DNA of 64,000 nt from contig NZ_JACPYU010000016.1 in the NCBI RefSeq assembly GCF_016195855.1, positions 558,001 through 622,000 of the forward strand, in the 5' to 3' direction. Of the stretch, positions 7,048-15,477 are shown in pieces (within the stretch, counting starts at the first letter, position 1; every line of letters starts with the position of its first letter). Origin of the DNA: Aquabacterium sp. (GTDB taxonomy: Bacteria; Pseudomonadota; Gammaproteobacteria; Burkholderiales; Burkholderiaceae_C). Below the pieces are notes generated by a model, which was given only the letters and a program-made list of their open reading frames with translations, was not told the origin of the DNA and made no database searches. Made by a program: the position numbers and the translations under genes.

Positions 7048-8016
7048 TCAGAAGAGCTCCAGCTTGCCCGAGTCAAACAGATCTTCAACCAGTGCTTCGT
7101 TTTCCTTGAACTTGTCAGGTGACCAGCTCAGGTTGAAAACGAAACGTTGGTACAAAACGAGATTGGGCCCGTCACCACTCTTGTCAGACAGCGTGTACTT
7201 GAAGCACAGCTGGGGATCCTCTGAACCGAAGGAGATGTAGCGGTGCAGGTGGTTGACGATGATGGGCACCTGGGAGGCACGGCCTTCCAGCGGCTCAAAG
7301 GCGACGAAGCGGTTCCTGAACGAGCCCCAGACTAGGTTGGTCACCTCGCCCAACACGTGGTTGATATCGCGGAAGTTGACCATGCTGTCGGTGGCGATGT
7401 GGGTCTTGCCTGCTTCCACGAAGCGCACCAGGGGCTGCTCTTCGGTCTGCAGCATCATGTAGCCACGGCACCAGTTGCTCTCCAGCGGGATCAGCGTGAA
7501 CAGCTCACCGTAGATGATGCGATCGCGCACGATGTAGGGCGCCTCGGAGTTGACGTCCATGTCCTTGAACTGGCTCTCCAGCGCGGCCTTGGTGATCTCC
7601 GTGATACCGCGCACCAGCGCGTTCGGATAGACCAGACTGAAGATGGTCTCGTTGACCACGGGGCCCAGCTTGTCGATGTTGTCGATCGAGTAGGCCTGAG
7701 AGAACAGGCTTCGGTCATGCTCGGAAAATGAGTCCAGATCATCCACGCCGTTGCGACGCAGGAAAACCGGCAACTCAGGGCGAACCTCGTGGATCTCACG
7801 CGCCAGGGCAACCCCGCCGTCATCGCCACCGTAGCCCTCGCACAAGAAGATCGCACCCAGGTCCACATTGGACTTGAGCACGCCCATGACGTTTTCCAGC
7901 TGGGCTTTCACACCAACAAGATTGTTCGCGTCACAGAACGCCTTGATGCGCACCGCGCAGTCCGCAGACTCTTCGAGCACCAGCACTTTGCTGACCAGCT
8001 CTGCCTTTTCAACCAT
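7048..8016 (-). CDS. Pseudo-receiver-CheX fusion, predicted CheY-P phosphatase, ELF C-terminus
   Basis: Residues 8-130 resemble a receiver domain (KVLVLEES at the first strand), but the position of the phospho-acceptor reads IFLCEGYGG, so Asp appears replaced, probably by Glu60. It is therefore a pseudo-receiver. Residues 135-300 are a CheC/CheX-type domain with the active-site pair E224 and N227 in GEVTN and a Pro at 251, slightly further away than usual. CheX proteins dephosphorylate CheY-P. The last residues are SGKLELF, sharing the ELF end with the CheX gene just upstream and two other proteins in this window. It lies 31 bases downstream of that cheX and 22 bases upstream of cheY. The Glu could mimic constant phosphorylation; that is inference. 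Confidence 0.82.
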   Translation of the reverse strand: MVEKAELVSKVLVLEESADCAVRIKAFCDANNLVGVKAQLENVMGVLKSNVDLGAIFLCEGYGGDDGGVALAREIHEVRPELPVFLRRNGVDDLDSFSEHDRSLFSQAYSIDNIDKLGPVVNETIFSLVYPNALVRGITEITKAALESQFKDMDVNSEAPYIVRDRIIYGELFTLIPLESNWCRGYMMLQTEEQPLVRFVEAGKTHIATDSMVNFRDINHVLGEVTNLVWGSFRNRFVAFEPLEGRASQVPIIVNHLHRYISFGSEDPQLCFKYTLSDKSGDGPNLVLYQRFVFNLSWSPDKFKENEALVEDLFDSGKLELF

Positions 8017-8047
8017 GATCCAAATCCTTGTGGTGGGGAGGGGACGA

Positions 8048-8602
8048 CTAGAACAGCTCCAGCTCGCCGTTGCTCTCTTCGGTCTGAGTCATATCGACGG
8101 TGAAGTCGATATCTGCAAAGTCACAGACGCACAGGCTGGCGTGCATCGTGAAGTTGTCGTTGATCGAGATCTTGAAATGCTGGGTGTAGCCTGCATCCAG
8201 TTCGGTCAGGTAGTCCACGCATTCGCGGTCCAGCACATTGGGCGTGGACATGCCCAGATGCGGAAAGTGGTTGCCCAGCTCTCGGTTGAGGGCACCACAG
8301 AAGATGTTGCCGCACTCGCAGATCACATCCAGGAAGTCCGAGTCACTCATGGCCTCGACTTCAGAGCGATTGATGGCCGCGAAATGCGCCTTGGTGTCCT
8401 TGTTCAGCGTGAAATAGACCATGGTCATCACGCGGAACACATACGACGACACGGTCAGCAGCACAACCTTCTTTTCTTTGATGTCCTTGATGTCGCTGAT
8501 GACGGTGACTTCGCACCGATCGTCCGGCGACGCCACCATCGAGCTCTTGAGCGCCGAGGTGACGACGAAATCCAGCGCGTCTTTGGCTTGCTGACTGATC
8601 AT
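8048..8602 (-). CDS. CheX-like CheY-P phosphatase, ELF C-terminus
   Basis: The 184-residue protein is a single CheX domain. The catalytic signature is complete: D92-x3-E96-x2-N99 (in LDVICECGN) followed 22 residues later by P121, matching the CheC/CheX/FliY consensus. It would remove phosphate from a CheY partner, presumably the one encoded at 6660-7025. After the domain comes a short acidic tail (about residues 170-184) ending NGELELF. The tail is not part of the catalytic fold, so its ELF end stands out as a possible docking peptide. It starts 5 bases after the stop of the MCP-like gene, which implies co-expression. Confidence 0.87.
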   Translation of the reverse strand: MISQQAKDALDFVVTSALKSSMVASPDDRCEVTVISDIKDIKEKKVVLLTVSSYVFRVMTMVYFTLNKDTKAHFAAINRSEVEAMSDSDFLDVICECGNIFCGALNRELGNHFPHLGMSTPNVLDRECVDYLTELDAGYTQHFKISINDNFTMHASLCVCDFADIDFTVDMTQTEESNGELELF

Positions 8603-8607
8603 GGCTG

Positions 8608-9372
8608 TCAGACCGTTTCAACGACCAGGGCATCCTTGGTCTTGCTGTTGATCAACTGCAACTCGGTCACGGCACCAATGATCATCTTGCCGCCCGCCTG
8701 CAGGTCCTGGAAGGTGGTCGTGGTGATGAGGTCGTTCTTGTAGAGGTTGTTGCGGTAATCGTTGGACAAGGCCTCGGCCCGGTTGGCCAGGGTCCGCACC
8801 TCGTTGGCCACCACCGCAAAGCCCTTGCCTTGCTCACCCGCGCGCGCCGCCTCGATGGAGGCGTTGAGCGCCACGATCACCACCTGGCGCACGATGGCCG
8901 CGAACTCGTCGTTGCGGTCATGCATCTCGCGGTTGTGCGTGATCAGCACGTTCATGTCGGCATGCCAGCGCTCGAAAGTCTTGATCAGCGTGAGCAGCTT
9001 CTCGATCGAATCGGCCAGGCGGTTGCAATTGACCAGCGTCTGCTCCTTGCTGCCCGAGGCCATGGCCTGCACGTCACGCAACTGACGATCCAGGCCTTGC
9101 TTGAGCTGGCTCATCTCGGACTTCGCCGTGGATTGCTCTTCGTGGAGACGGCGCTGGTGCTGGTCCAGCTCCTGGCGCAACTCTTCAATGGTGTGCTGCA
9201 AGCTGGCTTCACGGGCGTGGGCCTCGCTGGCCAGCACCACCTCACCGCGGAGCTTCATGGCCCGCTGGTGATGAAACCACGCACCCAGCGCACCAAGCAG
9301 GCATCCCGATAAAAACACAATCGAGTAAAGCAGCATCTTGAGAACCCTTGAGGTGATCGCGCGGCTGGCCAT
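8608..9372 (-). CDS. Short membrane-anchored MCP-like signalling protein without a sensor domain
   Basis: One membrane segment (about residues 13-33) is followed by a long coiled coil (45-160) and the chemoreceptor hairpin tip, recognisable as [18 protein letters not shown] (168-185) and [11 protein letters not shown]. There is no periplasmic or cytoplasmic sensor domain and no HAMP domain. The helices either side of the tip are much shorter than in ordinary MCPs (254 residues in total). The usual QTN before the tip reads QVV. No C-terminal CheR pentapeptide is present. It probably couples to the CheA-like kinase encoded upstream, but senses nothing itself unless through the membrane or a partner. 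ATG at 9372 lacks a clear ribosome site; ATG at 9336 is an alternative. Confidence 0.82.
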   Translation of the reverse strand: MASRAITSRVLKMLLYSIVFLSGCLLGALGAWFHHQRAMKLRGEVVLASEAHAREASLQHTIEELRQELDQHQRRLHEEQSTAKSEMSQLKQGLDRQLRDVQAMASGSKEQTLVNCNRLADSIEKLLTLIKTFERWHADMNVLITHNREMHDRNDEFAAIVRQVVIVALNASIEAARAGEQGKGFAVVANEVRTLANRAEALSNDYRNNLYKNDLITTTTFQDLQAGGKMIIGAVTELQLINSKTKDALVVETV

Positions 9373-9406
9373 GAACCCATGGTGACAACCACATCGTTAC
9401 TTCAGC

Positions 9407-9433
9407 TTATCGGCGCATACGGCACGTCATAAA
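9407..9433 (-). promoter_or_regulatory. Candidate sigma-28 (FliA) promoter for the MCP-like/CheX operon
   Basis: On the minus strand GCCGATAA (9414-9407) is an exact match to the FliA -10 element and lies 35 bases upstream of the MCP-like ATG. The -35 region 11 bases further up (TTTATGAC) is a poor match to TAAAGTTT. The 190-base gap here follows a terminator of the CheA-like gene, so a promoter is needed somewhere in it. Confidence 0.35.
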
Positions 9434-9502
9434 GTTGCACTGGCGTTCAAATTGCACGCATTTCACAACTTGCACTCGCCCTTGTCACAACAAGGGTATG
9501 GC

Positions 9503-9542
9503 CGTAAAACAAAGGCCCCACCGGCGTGCACCAGCAGGGCCT
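9503..9542 (-). terminator. Terminator after the CheA-like kinase gene
   Basis: Read on the minus strand, AGGCCC (9542-9537) pairs with GGGCCT (9518-9513) around an inner CTGG/CCGG stem, followed by a T-rich TTGTTTTAC. It begins 20 bases after the kinase stop and separates that gene from the MCP-like operon. Confidence 0.75.
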
Positions 9543-9562
9543 GGTCATGCGCCTGAGCCCGA

Positions 9563-11872
9563 TCAGGCCTTGACAGCGAACTTCTCGGGCAGGGTGATCA
9601 CCAGCTCGAAAGCTCGCTGATCCGAACCGGCGTTGTTGTCTGTGAAACGGATGGCCACATCGCCGCCTTCCTTTTGCAGGAAGCCACGAACCGCATCCAT
9701 GCCCACGCCGCGCCCGGACACCTCGGTGACCTTGTCGGCCGTCGAGAAGCCCGACGCGAAGATCAGGTTGGCGATCTCTTCGGGGGAGCGGGTCTCGCCT
9801 TCGCTCAACACGCCGTTCTCGATGGCCTTCTGACGGATGCGCCCCACGGCCAGGCCGCGGCCATCGTCATGCAATTTCAAGGTGAGCTGCCCCGCATCCA
9901 ATGCCGCAGCCAACTGGATGTGCCCCACCGGGCTCTTACCCGCAGCCTGACGCGCCTCGGCTGCCTCCAACCCGTGGTCCATGGAGTTGCGGAACAAGTG
10001 CGTGAACACGTTCTTGAGCAGGCCGATGGCCTGGTTGCGCACCACGATGCCGTTGTCGGCAATGCTGATCTGCGGAGCCTCCTTGCCCAGCTCCTTGGCC
10101 AGGGAGGGCATGGACTCGACGATGCCAGCCAGCACGACATCGATCTTCTCGGTGCCGATCAGGCGCAGTGTGCGCTCGACTTCGCTCAAGGCCTTGCGTG
10201 CATCAGCCAGGTCGCCCGTGTTGGCGGCCTTGACCAGCTCCATGGTGCGAGCAACCTGATCCTTGTCGACCATGAGGAAGCGCTCGACATTGCCGCGACG
10301 GCCCGGGCCCTTGCGGCCCAGCTTGAGGTCGTTGATCTTGTGGTATTCGTCAACAGAGGCATGGACCAATGCGAGCTGGTTCAACAAGGCATCCTGGTCC
10401 CAGACTTTTTCTTCGTCCTTGCGCAGGTCGTCGTACTCCTGCTCGGTCTCGTGCACGACGTTGGTCATGTTCAGCAGGCCATAGGTACGGGCGTTACCCT
10501 TGATGGTGTGCATGTTGCGGAAGAGCAGGCCAATCGCATCGAGGTCCTTCTGAGGTGCCTTGCGGATGATCTCTTCGTTCTCGGCCACAAATGTGTAGGC
10601 GCTCTCGATGAAGTCCTGGAACTTCTCCTGGCTGACAGCCAGGATCTCGCCAATGATGTCCAGTTCACGCTTTTGCGCGCCGGCTTCGCTTTCCAGCCGC
10701 TTGAGCTCGGTCACGTCGCGCACGCACAGCATGAGCTTTTCGACCACGTCGTTGTCATCCGAGATGGGCGACCAGCTCAGCTCCAGGCTCTTGGCCACGC
10801 CATTGGGCATGGTCTTGTTGAACTCGGTGACCAGCAGGTGCGAGTTGAACTCGTAGTTCATCAGGTCTTCGCCGATGCATGAGCCCACAGCCGCATCCAC
10901 CTGAGACAGGTCGTTGGAGCCCAGGCTGGTGTTGGTGAACACCAGCTCCATCATGTTCTGACCGGCGATGTCTTTGGTCTCGAAGATGGTCTCCATGTAG
11001 GCCGAGTACTCGGGGTGGATCACACCACCGGGCAGCACCGTCAGCACACCTTGAGGCATGTTCTGCAGCATGGCCTGGATGTCGTGCGTCTTCTGACGCA
11101 ACTGGGCCGTGCGCTCTGCCACCCGCTTTTCCAGGGTGGCGTTCTGCTCGGCAATCACGGCCATCATCGCCACGTTGTTGCGGATGAAGAAGACCAGCAC
11201 ACCCATGAAGATCAAGTTCATCACGCCCAGCGCGATGCCCATGTACAGGTTGAGCTTGACGGTCTGCTGCGATTGCGCCAGCGTCTTGACGAAGTTCTGA
11301 TAGCTCGATTCGCGGAACTTCTTGATCGACTCGCGCAACGCATTGAGCGTCTTGTTCATGCGCTTGGTCTGCTCCGGCATGTTGGCGATCTTGTTCTTCA
11401 GGAAGTCCTCGGCCGTCTGCAAGGCCATGGCGTTGTACTGCTTGTACTCTTCACGCAGGGCCTTGATTTCCTTGGTGCGCTCGGGGTAGATCTGCTCGAT
11501 CTCGACGAACACCTCGTCGCCCTTCTTATAGAAGTCTTCGGCCTCATCAAGCGGGTCATGGTCACCCAGCATGACGGAGCGCATGAACAGCTCCTCCATC
11601 TTGTCCAGGCGAACAATATTGGCTTCGATCTTCTGCAGCACAGGGAAGTACAAGTCCTTGATCGCAGAGAGCTGGTCGCTGCTCTGGAAGGACTGGCGCA
11701 CGCTGTAGCTGGTGACGGCCAGGAACACAAAAATGGCCACGCCGACCATGAAGATGATCTTGCGCATGGGGTTGGCCGTGGACGGTGCCGCGCTGGCAGC
11801 CTCATGTCCTGATGCGACTTGCTTGCTGGGGAGCTCGGCAGGACTTTGCATGATGTGTTCCATCGCCTTCAA
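9563..11872 (-). CDS. Membrane-bound CheA-like histidine kinase with PAS and HPt but no CheW domain
   Basis: Order from the N-terminus: membrane segment (about 38-58), a roughly 145-residue helical periplasmic region, second membrane segment (about 206-230), coiled coil, PAS-like domain (about 265-395), an HPt domain with phospho-acceptor His near 454 in MHTIKGNARTYG, then a CheA-type ATPase domain. The latter has N-box HLFRNSMDHGLE (near 625), G1 DDGRGL and G2 SGRGVGMD. The protein stops at 769, directly after the ATPase, so the CheW-like P5 domain by which CheA joins arrays is missing, and no separate CheW gene is nearby. It thus combines a sensor-kinase membrane plan with CheA chemistry. 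The likely acceptor is the CheY encoded at 6660-7025. Start could also be ATG at 11863 or 11851. Confidence 0.85.
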   Translation of the reverse strand: MKAMEHIMQSPAELPSKQVASGHEAASAAPSTANPMRKIIFMVGVAIFVFLAVTSYSVRQSFQSSDQLSAIKDLYFPVLQKIEANIVRLDKMEELFMRSVMLGDHDPLDEAEDFYKKGDEVFVEIEQIYPERTKEIKALREEYKQYNAMALQTAEDFLKNKIANMPEQTKRMNKTLNALRESIKKFRESSYQNFVKTLAQSQQTVKLNLYMGIALGVMNLIFMGVLVFFIRNNVAMMAVIAEQNATLEKRVAERTAQLRQKTHDIQAMLQNMPQGVLTVLPGGVIHPEYSAYMETIFETKDIAGQNMMELVFTNTSLGSNDLSQVDAAVGSCIGEDLMNYEFNSHLLVTEFNKTMPNGVAKSLELSWSPISDDNDVVEKLMLCVRDVTELKRLESEAGAQKRELDIIGEILAVSQEKFQDFIESAYTFVAENEEIIRKAPQKDLDAIGLLFRNMHTIKGNARTYGLLNMTNVVHETEQEYDDLRKDEEKVWDQDALLNQLALVHASVDEYHKINDLKLGRKGPGRRGNVERFLMVDKDQVARTMELVKAANTGDLADARKALSEVERTLRLIGTEKIDVVLAGIVESMPSLAKELGKEAPQISIADNGIVVRNQAIGLLKNVFTHLFRNSMDHGLEAAEARQAAGKSPVGHIQLAAALDAGQLTLKLHDDGRGLAVGRIRQKAIENGVLSEGETRSPEEIANLIFASGFSTADKVTEVSGRGVGMDAVRGFLQKEGGDVAIRFTDNNAGSDQRAFELVITLPEKFAVKA

Positions 11873-12071
11873 CCTCTTTCATGAATCTGCCGGATTCGCG
11901 GGGCATTGCCGTGGGCAGGCCGACACTGACCGGACTACTTCTGCGCTCAATAATTTATGAGCGGCAAATCAGAATACGAAATACAGGACAGGTTTACGGC
12001 CGGAAAAGAGAACACTTAAGCCTTCAGTAAGATCTTTTTCATTGGCTTGTGAGAAAACGCGCAAATCTGGC

Positions 12072-12104
12072 AAAAAAAAAGCGCGCCGCAAAGGGCACGC
12101 TTTT
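12072..12104 (-). terminator. Terminator after the desaturase gene
   Basis: On the minus strand, a GCGTGCCC/GGCGCGC stem (12104-12078) is followed by nine T. It lies 33 bases beyond the desaturase stop. The rest of the 264-base gap between the CheA-like start and the desaturase holds no gene; it should carry the kinase promoter. Confidence 0.8.
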
Positions 12105-12136
12105 CAGTGTCGAAACGACGAGCGGCTGATCATTTA

Positions 12137-13363
12137 TCAGGCATGCGCCGCCCGCAGCTTGCGAGAGAAATCCTGCAATGCGGCAATGCCGCTGGCCTCG
12201 GCACGCTGGCACCAGGCCTGCAGGTCCACCACCAGCTGCTCAGCGGACACATTGGTGCGTGTCCACAGCGTACGCAGCTCTTCGCGCATGGCGATGAGCT
12301 TGTCGAGATGGGGGTTGGCCGCGCGAGCCTGGTCCACTTGCTGCTGGATGTCCATGGGCATCTGATCGGCATCGCGGTGCATCCAGTTGCGCACACGCTG
12401 CAACTGGTTGGCGGCAGACACCTGGCCGCTGGCCTTGAGGCGGCTGACTTCAGCCGAGCAGGCCGAACGCACCTCGTTGGCATAACGGGCCATCAACTCG
12501 TAGCGGTTGGCCACGATGGCCTCCAGGGTCTTGGCATCGGCCACCGGCTTGATGTCACCCAGTTGCAGGCGCGGCGGTGTCTTGCGAACCTTGGCCAGCC
12601 CTAGCATTTCCAGACCGCGGATATAGCCCCAGCCGATGTCGAACTCGTAAGGCTTGACCGACAGCTTGGCCGAGGTCGGATAGGTGTGGTGGTTGTTGTG
12701 CAGCTCCTCGCCGCCAATGATGATGCCCCAGGGCGACACATTGGTGGACGCGTCGGGCGCCTCGAAGTTGCGGTAGCCCCACCAGTGGCCCAGGCCATTG
12801 ATGATGCCGGCCGCGGTGATCGGGATCCACAACATCTGCACGGCCCACACGGTGATGCCGATGGCGCCAAACAAGGCCAGGTCGATCAGCAGCATGGCGA
12901 TCGGGCCCCAGTCGTTGCGCGGGGTGTAAAGCTTGCGCTCAAGCCAGTCATCGGGCGTGCCATGACCGTACTTCTTGAGGGTTTCGGCCTTCATGGCCTC
13001 GTCGCGGTACAGCTCGCGACCTTCCAGCAGCACCTTCTTGATGCCGTGAGCCACCGGGCTGTGGGGATCTTCAGCGGTTTCGCACTTGGCGTGGTGCTTG
13101 CGGTGCACGGCAACCCACTGCTTGGTGACCGTGCTGGTGGTCAGCCACAGCCAGAAGCGGAAGAAATGCGAGGGGATGGCATGCAACTCGAGCGCACGGT
13201 GCGCCTGCGAGCGATGCAGGTAGATCGTGACAGATGCAATGGTGATGTGCGTCACAAGCAGTGTGAAAGCCACAATTTGCCACCAGCTGGCGTCTGTCAG
13301 ACCTTGGATCGCCCATTGCACGAGACCATCGTGCAGCGACCCGGAAAACTCGGAAAAAAACAT
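12137..13363 (-). CDS. Membrane acyl-CoA/acyl-lipid fatty acid desaturase
   Basis: The protein introduces a double bond into fatty acyl chains using a di-iron centre. All three histidine boxes are visible: HRSQAH (50-55), HRKHH (87-91) and HNNHH near residue 235. They are set between hydrophobic membrane segments as in delta-9 (DesA/stearoyl-CoA type) desaturases. A further 150 or so polar residues follow the last box and are not part of the catalytic core. ATG at 13363 (protein MFFSEFSG...) was preferred over the longer open frame to 13462 because the extension has no desaturase character and overlaps the neighbouring terminator. The gene has its own terminator and stands alone. Confidence 0.9.
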   Translation of the reverse strand: MFFSEFSGSLHDGLVQWAIQGLTDASWWQIVAFTLLVTHITIASVTIYLHRSQAHRALELHAIPSHFFRFWLWLTTSTVTKQWVAVHRKHHAKCETAEDPHSPVAHGIKKVLLEGRELYRDEAMKAETLKKYGHGTPDDWLERKLYTPRNDWGPIAMLLIDLALFGAIGITVWAVQMLWIPITAAGIINGLGHWWGYRNFEAPDASTNVSPWGIIIGGEELHNNHHTYPTSAKLSVKPYEFDIGWGYIRGLEMLGLAKVRKTPPRLQLGDIKPVADAKTLEAIVANRYELMARYANEVRSACSAEVSRLKASGQVSAANQLQRVRNWMHRDADQMPMDIQQQVDQARAANPHLDKLIAMREELRTLWTRTNVSAEQLVVDLQAWCQRAEASGIAALQDFSRKLRAAHA

Positions 13364-13425
13364 CAGGGACCTTTCAACGGGACGCGAGATTGTAGAGGCC
13401 CCAGAAAAATTGTCTTTGTCCGGAA

Positions 13426-13467
13426 ACAATAAAGGGTTGCCACACGAACAATCGCGTGACAACCCTT
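13426..13467 (-). terminator. Terminator after the porin/PBP-like operon
   Basis: On the minus strand AAGGGTTGTCACG (13467-13455) pairs with CGTGTGGCAACCCTT (13446-13432), followed by TATTGTTT. It lies 13 bases beyond the stop of the 13480-13911 gene. Confidence 0.85.
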
Positions 13468-13479
13468 GCCCGGAGAGAC

Positions 13480-13911
13480 TTATTCCACGGTCAGGACAAC
13501 TTTGACCGTGCTATCCACTGCGGATTTTTCGATGTAGCCGATGGCGTCCACGTTGGCGGCCACGTGTTTCTTCACGTCAGCGGCCGTCGGCACTTCCTTG
13601 GGAGGCGTGGCCTTACCAGAGAAGGTCAGACGGGCCCAGGTGGCTTTCACCTGCGCGGGCGATTTGCCGGCCGCCTTGCTGTAGAAGATTTCCCGAGCCT
13701 GGCTGGATTCTGGCAGATCGGCCGGAACGGCGGTCTGACCGGAAGGCAGCGTCGAGCTTTTGCCCAGGAAAATGGCGGCGGCCTGCTCGGGCGTCATGGA
13801 GGCCATCGAGCTCTTGGGGTTGACGATCACAGCGACCTGGGCGCTGGCTGCTTGGGCCAGGGTCAAGAGTGCAACTGCGGCGGCGGCTTGAAGGGTGTGC
13901 TTGAGTTTCAT
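13480..13911 (-). CDS. Small periplasmic PBP-like (phosphate-binding-protein-related) protein
   Basis: A signal peptide (residues 1-24, MKLKHTLQ... ending ASA) precedes a single small domain with VAVIVNPKSSM near its start and an IFLGKSSTLPSG segment. This pattern is found in short PstS-like, PBP-superfamily proteins. At 143 residues it is about half the length of a true phosphate-binding protein, so it contains only one lobe-like unit. It ends with a segment DAIGYIEKSAVD, also typical of this group. It follows the porin gene by 17 bases and shares its terminator, so the two are probably one operon. A role in phosphate or oxyanion uptake is suggested but unproven. Confidence 0.72.
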   Translation of the reverse strand: MKLKHTLQAAAAVALLTLAQAASAQVAVIVNPKSSMASMTPEQAAAIFLGKSSTLPSGQTAVPADLPESSQAREIFYSKAAGKSPAQVKATWARLTFSGKATPPKEVPTAADVKKHVAANVDAIGYIEKSAVDSTVKVVLTVE

Positions 13912-13928
13912 TTAATGCTCCCTTCCGC

Positions 13929-15278
13929 TTAGAACACGAAGTCCATCGACACGGACAACACGTTGACCGTACGGCGGTTTTGCAGGAAGGATTGCTCTTG
14001 AGCAGCACTGGGGTCCCTGGTAAAGAAAAGTCCCCATGAATCTGCCGGTTTATGAATTTGATCCCACTGGGCTTTCAAGGCCACATTGGGCATCACGTCC
14101 CAACGCGAACCCAGGGTGATCGTGCGCTGAGCCAATTTTTGAACGTTCAGCACGCTTTGGATGCCGCTGTTAGCACCATTGGCAAAGGTCGTCAGAGGAG
14201 CGACCTGAGCAAGCGGCACGACGGTTGTAGCCGTGACATTGGCGCTGTTGACAGTCAAGCGAGAGAAGCCGATGTAGGGCGTGAATTTCCCCACACGGTA
14301 ACCAACATTGGTGTACCAGCCAGTGGTATCAGCAATGAAGCTGTTACTGCGGCGCTTGGTGTATTCGCCTGAAATGATCCAATTGTCTTGGTCATAACTT
14401 GCGCCAAAGCCAACAAAAGAAATATCCTTGTCCTGGGTCACCAGCGTCGCGTTGGTGGCATTCGTGATCTTCGTGCCAACGTCAACCAACGCGGGACTCG
14501 AATTGAGAATACCGAGGCCAGTAGCTTGTGCACCAAGGGCCAACAGACCGTTTACTGAGTCTGAAGTCAACGATATCTTGGACTTTGAATACCCAGCGCG
14601 AAGCGTCAGGCCGTTGTCCATTTCGGCGGTCAGGTTCAAACCTTTCAGCTTCTTCAACTGAAAGTTGGAAGGCCCCAACTCCCGACCACTGCTTCTGAAA
14701 GCAGAGGCGTAGTCAGCCTTGGAATCGCCGGCATAAAGCGTGGCATTGAAGGTGGTGGACCCCAGCGCGTACTGGTAGGTCACGTCGCCGCCTTCAAACT
14801 GATCCGTGGGTACCTGCCCGTACACATCCAGGTTCGGACGCACGGTCGTGTTGGCGTAGCCCACGTTACGGAAGTCAGAAACCATGAAGAACGGGGCACC
14901 CATGCGCCCCCCACGCACGGTCAGCGCTGGCAGCGCTTGCCACTTGGCAAAAATCCAATCGACCGAGGGCACGTATTGCGAACTGGCGTCGTAGCGCGCC
15001 ATCACCTGGGTCGTGGCGGAAAACGTCGGTGTGAACTTGTAGGAGCCTTGAACCGCCAACTTGCTGTCGGGGCTCATGTTCGGCGTGGTGCCCGCGCCGC
15101 CACCTTGCCCTGGGTAGTTGAATTCGACGTCATTGGTGCTGCTGTGCACTGCACCCAGCGTACCGAAGCCGGACAAACGGAAGTTGCCGTCAGGCGATTG
15201 GTAGTCAGCCTGGGCACTCATGCAAGTGACCAAGGCTGCGGCCGCCAGTGGAAGGCGCCGAAGTTTTTTCTCTGACAT
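13929..15278 (-). CDS. Outer-membrane porin-like beta-barrel protein
   Basis: A signal peptide (residues 1-24, ending SAQA) is followed by about 425 residues of alternating amphipathic strands with many aromatic and glycine residues. The protein finishes in SVSMDFVF, the C-terminal Phe signature recognised by the BAM outer-membrane assembly machinery. The start FRLSGFGTLGAVHSS is typical of trimeric or OprD/phosphate-selective-type porins of betaproteobacteria. Substrate specificity cannot be told. The small PBP-like gene follows in the same operon, which may point to a small anion. An AGGGAG-type site lies just upstream of ATG 15278. The 199 bases between it and plsC presumably hold its promoter; I see no other feature there. 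Confidence 0.85.
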   Translation of the reverse strand: MSEKKLRRLPLAAAALVTCMSAQADYQSPDGNFRLSGFGTLGAVHSSTNDVEFNYPGQGGGAGTTPNMSPDSKLAVQGSYKFTPTFSATTQVMARYDASSQYVPSVDWIFAKWQALPALTVRGGRMGAPFFMVSDFRNVGYANTTVRPNLDVYGQVPTDQFEGGDVTYQYALGSTTFNATLYAGDSKADYASAFRSSGRELGPSNFQLKKLKGLNLTAEMDNGLTLRAGYSKSKISLTSDSVNGLLALGAQATGLGILNSSPALVDVGTKITNATNATLVTQDKDISFVGFGASYDQDNWIISGEYTKRRSNSFIADTTGWYTNVGYRVGKFTPYIGFSRLTVNSANVTATTVVPLAQVAPLTTFANGANSGIQSVLNVQKLAQRTITLGSRWDVMPNVALKAQWDQIHKPADSWGLFFTRDPSAAQEQSFLQNRRTVNVLSVSMDFVF

Positions 15279-15477
15279 TGGAGGGACTCCTCAACAGGGT
15301 TGACGGGACGCCGAATCGGTCTGAACACCTGATGCTTTTTGGAAGTCGGTGTTGTGACCGAATGCGCCACCACTTTGCCTAAGGGCTTTGCGGTTGTCGT
15401 CAGAGTAGAGTTACCACTTGACACCAATCCCCTGAATAAGGTGTTTCGCAACGTGCACTTTTTCACTAACGCACGAA

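Noticed and set aside
9420..9440. A plus-strand FliA -35 element (TAAAGTTG at 9430-9437)
   Set aside because: No matching -10 element lies 11 bases downstream on that strand and no plus-strand gene follows.
13480..13911. A normal phosphate-binding protein PstS
   Set aside because: It is only 143 residues, about half the size of PstS, and no pstCAB or pho genes are nearby. It is reported as a PBP-like protein.
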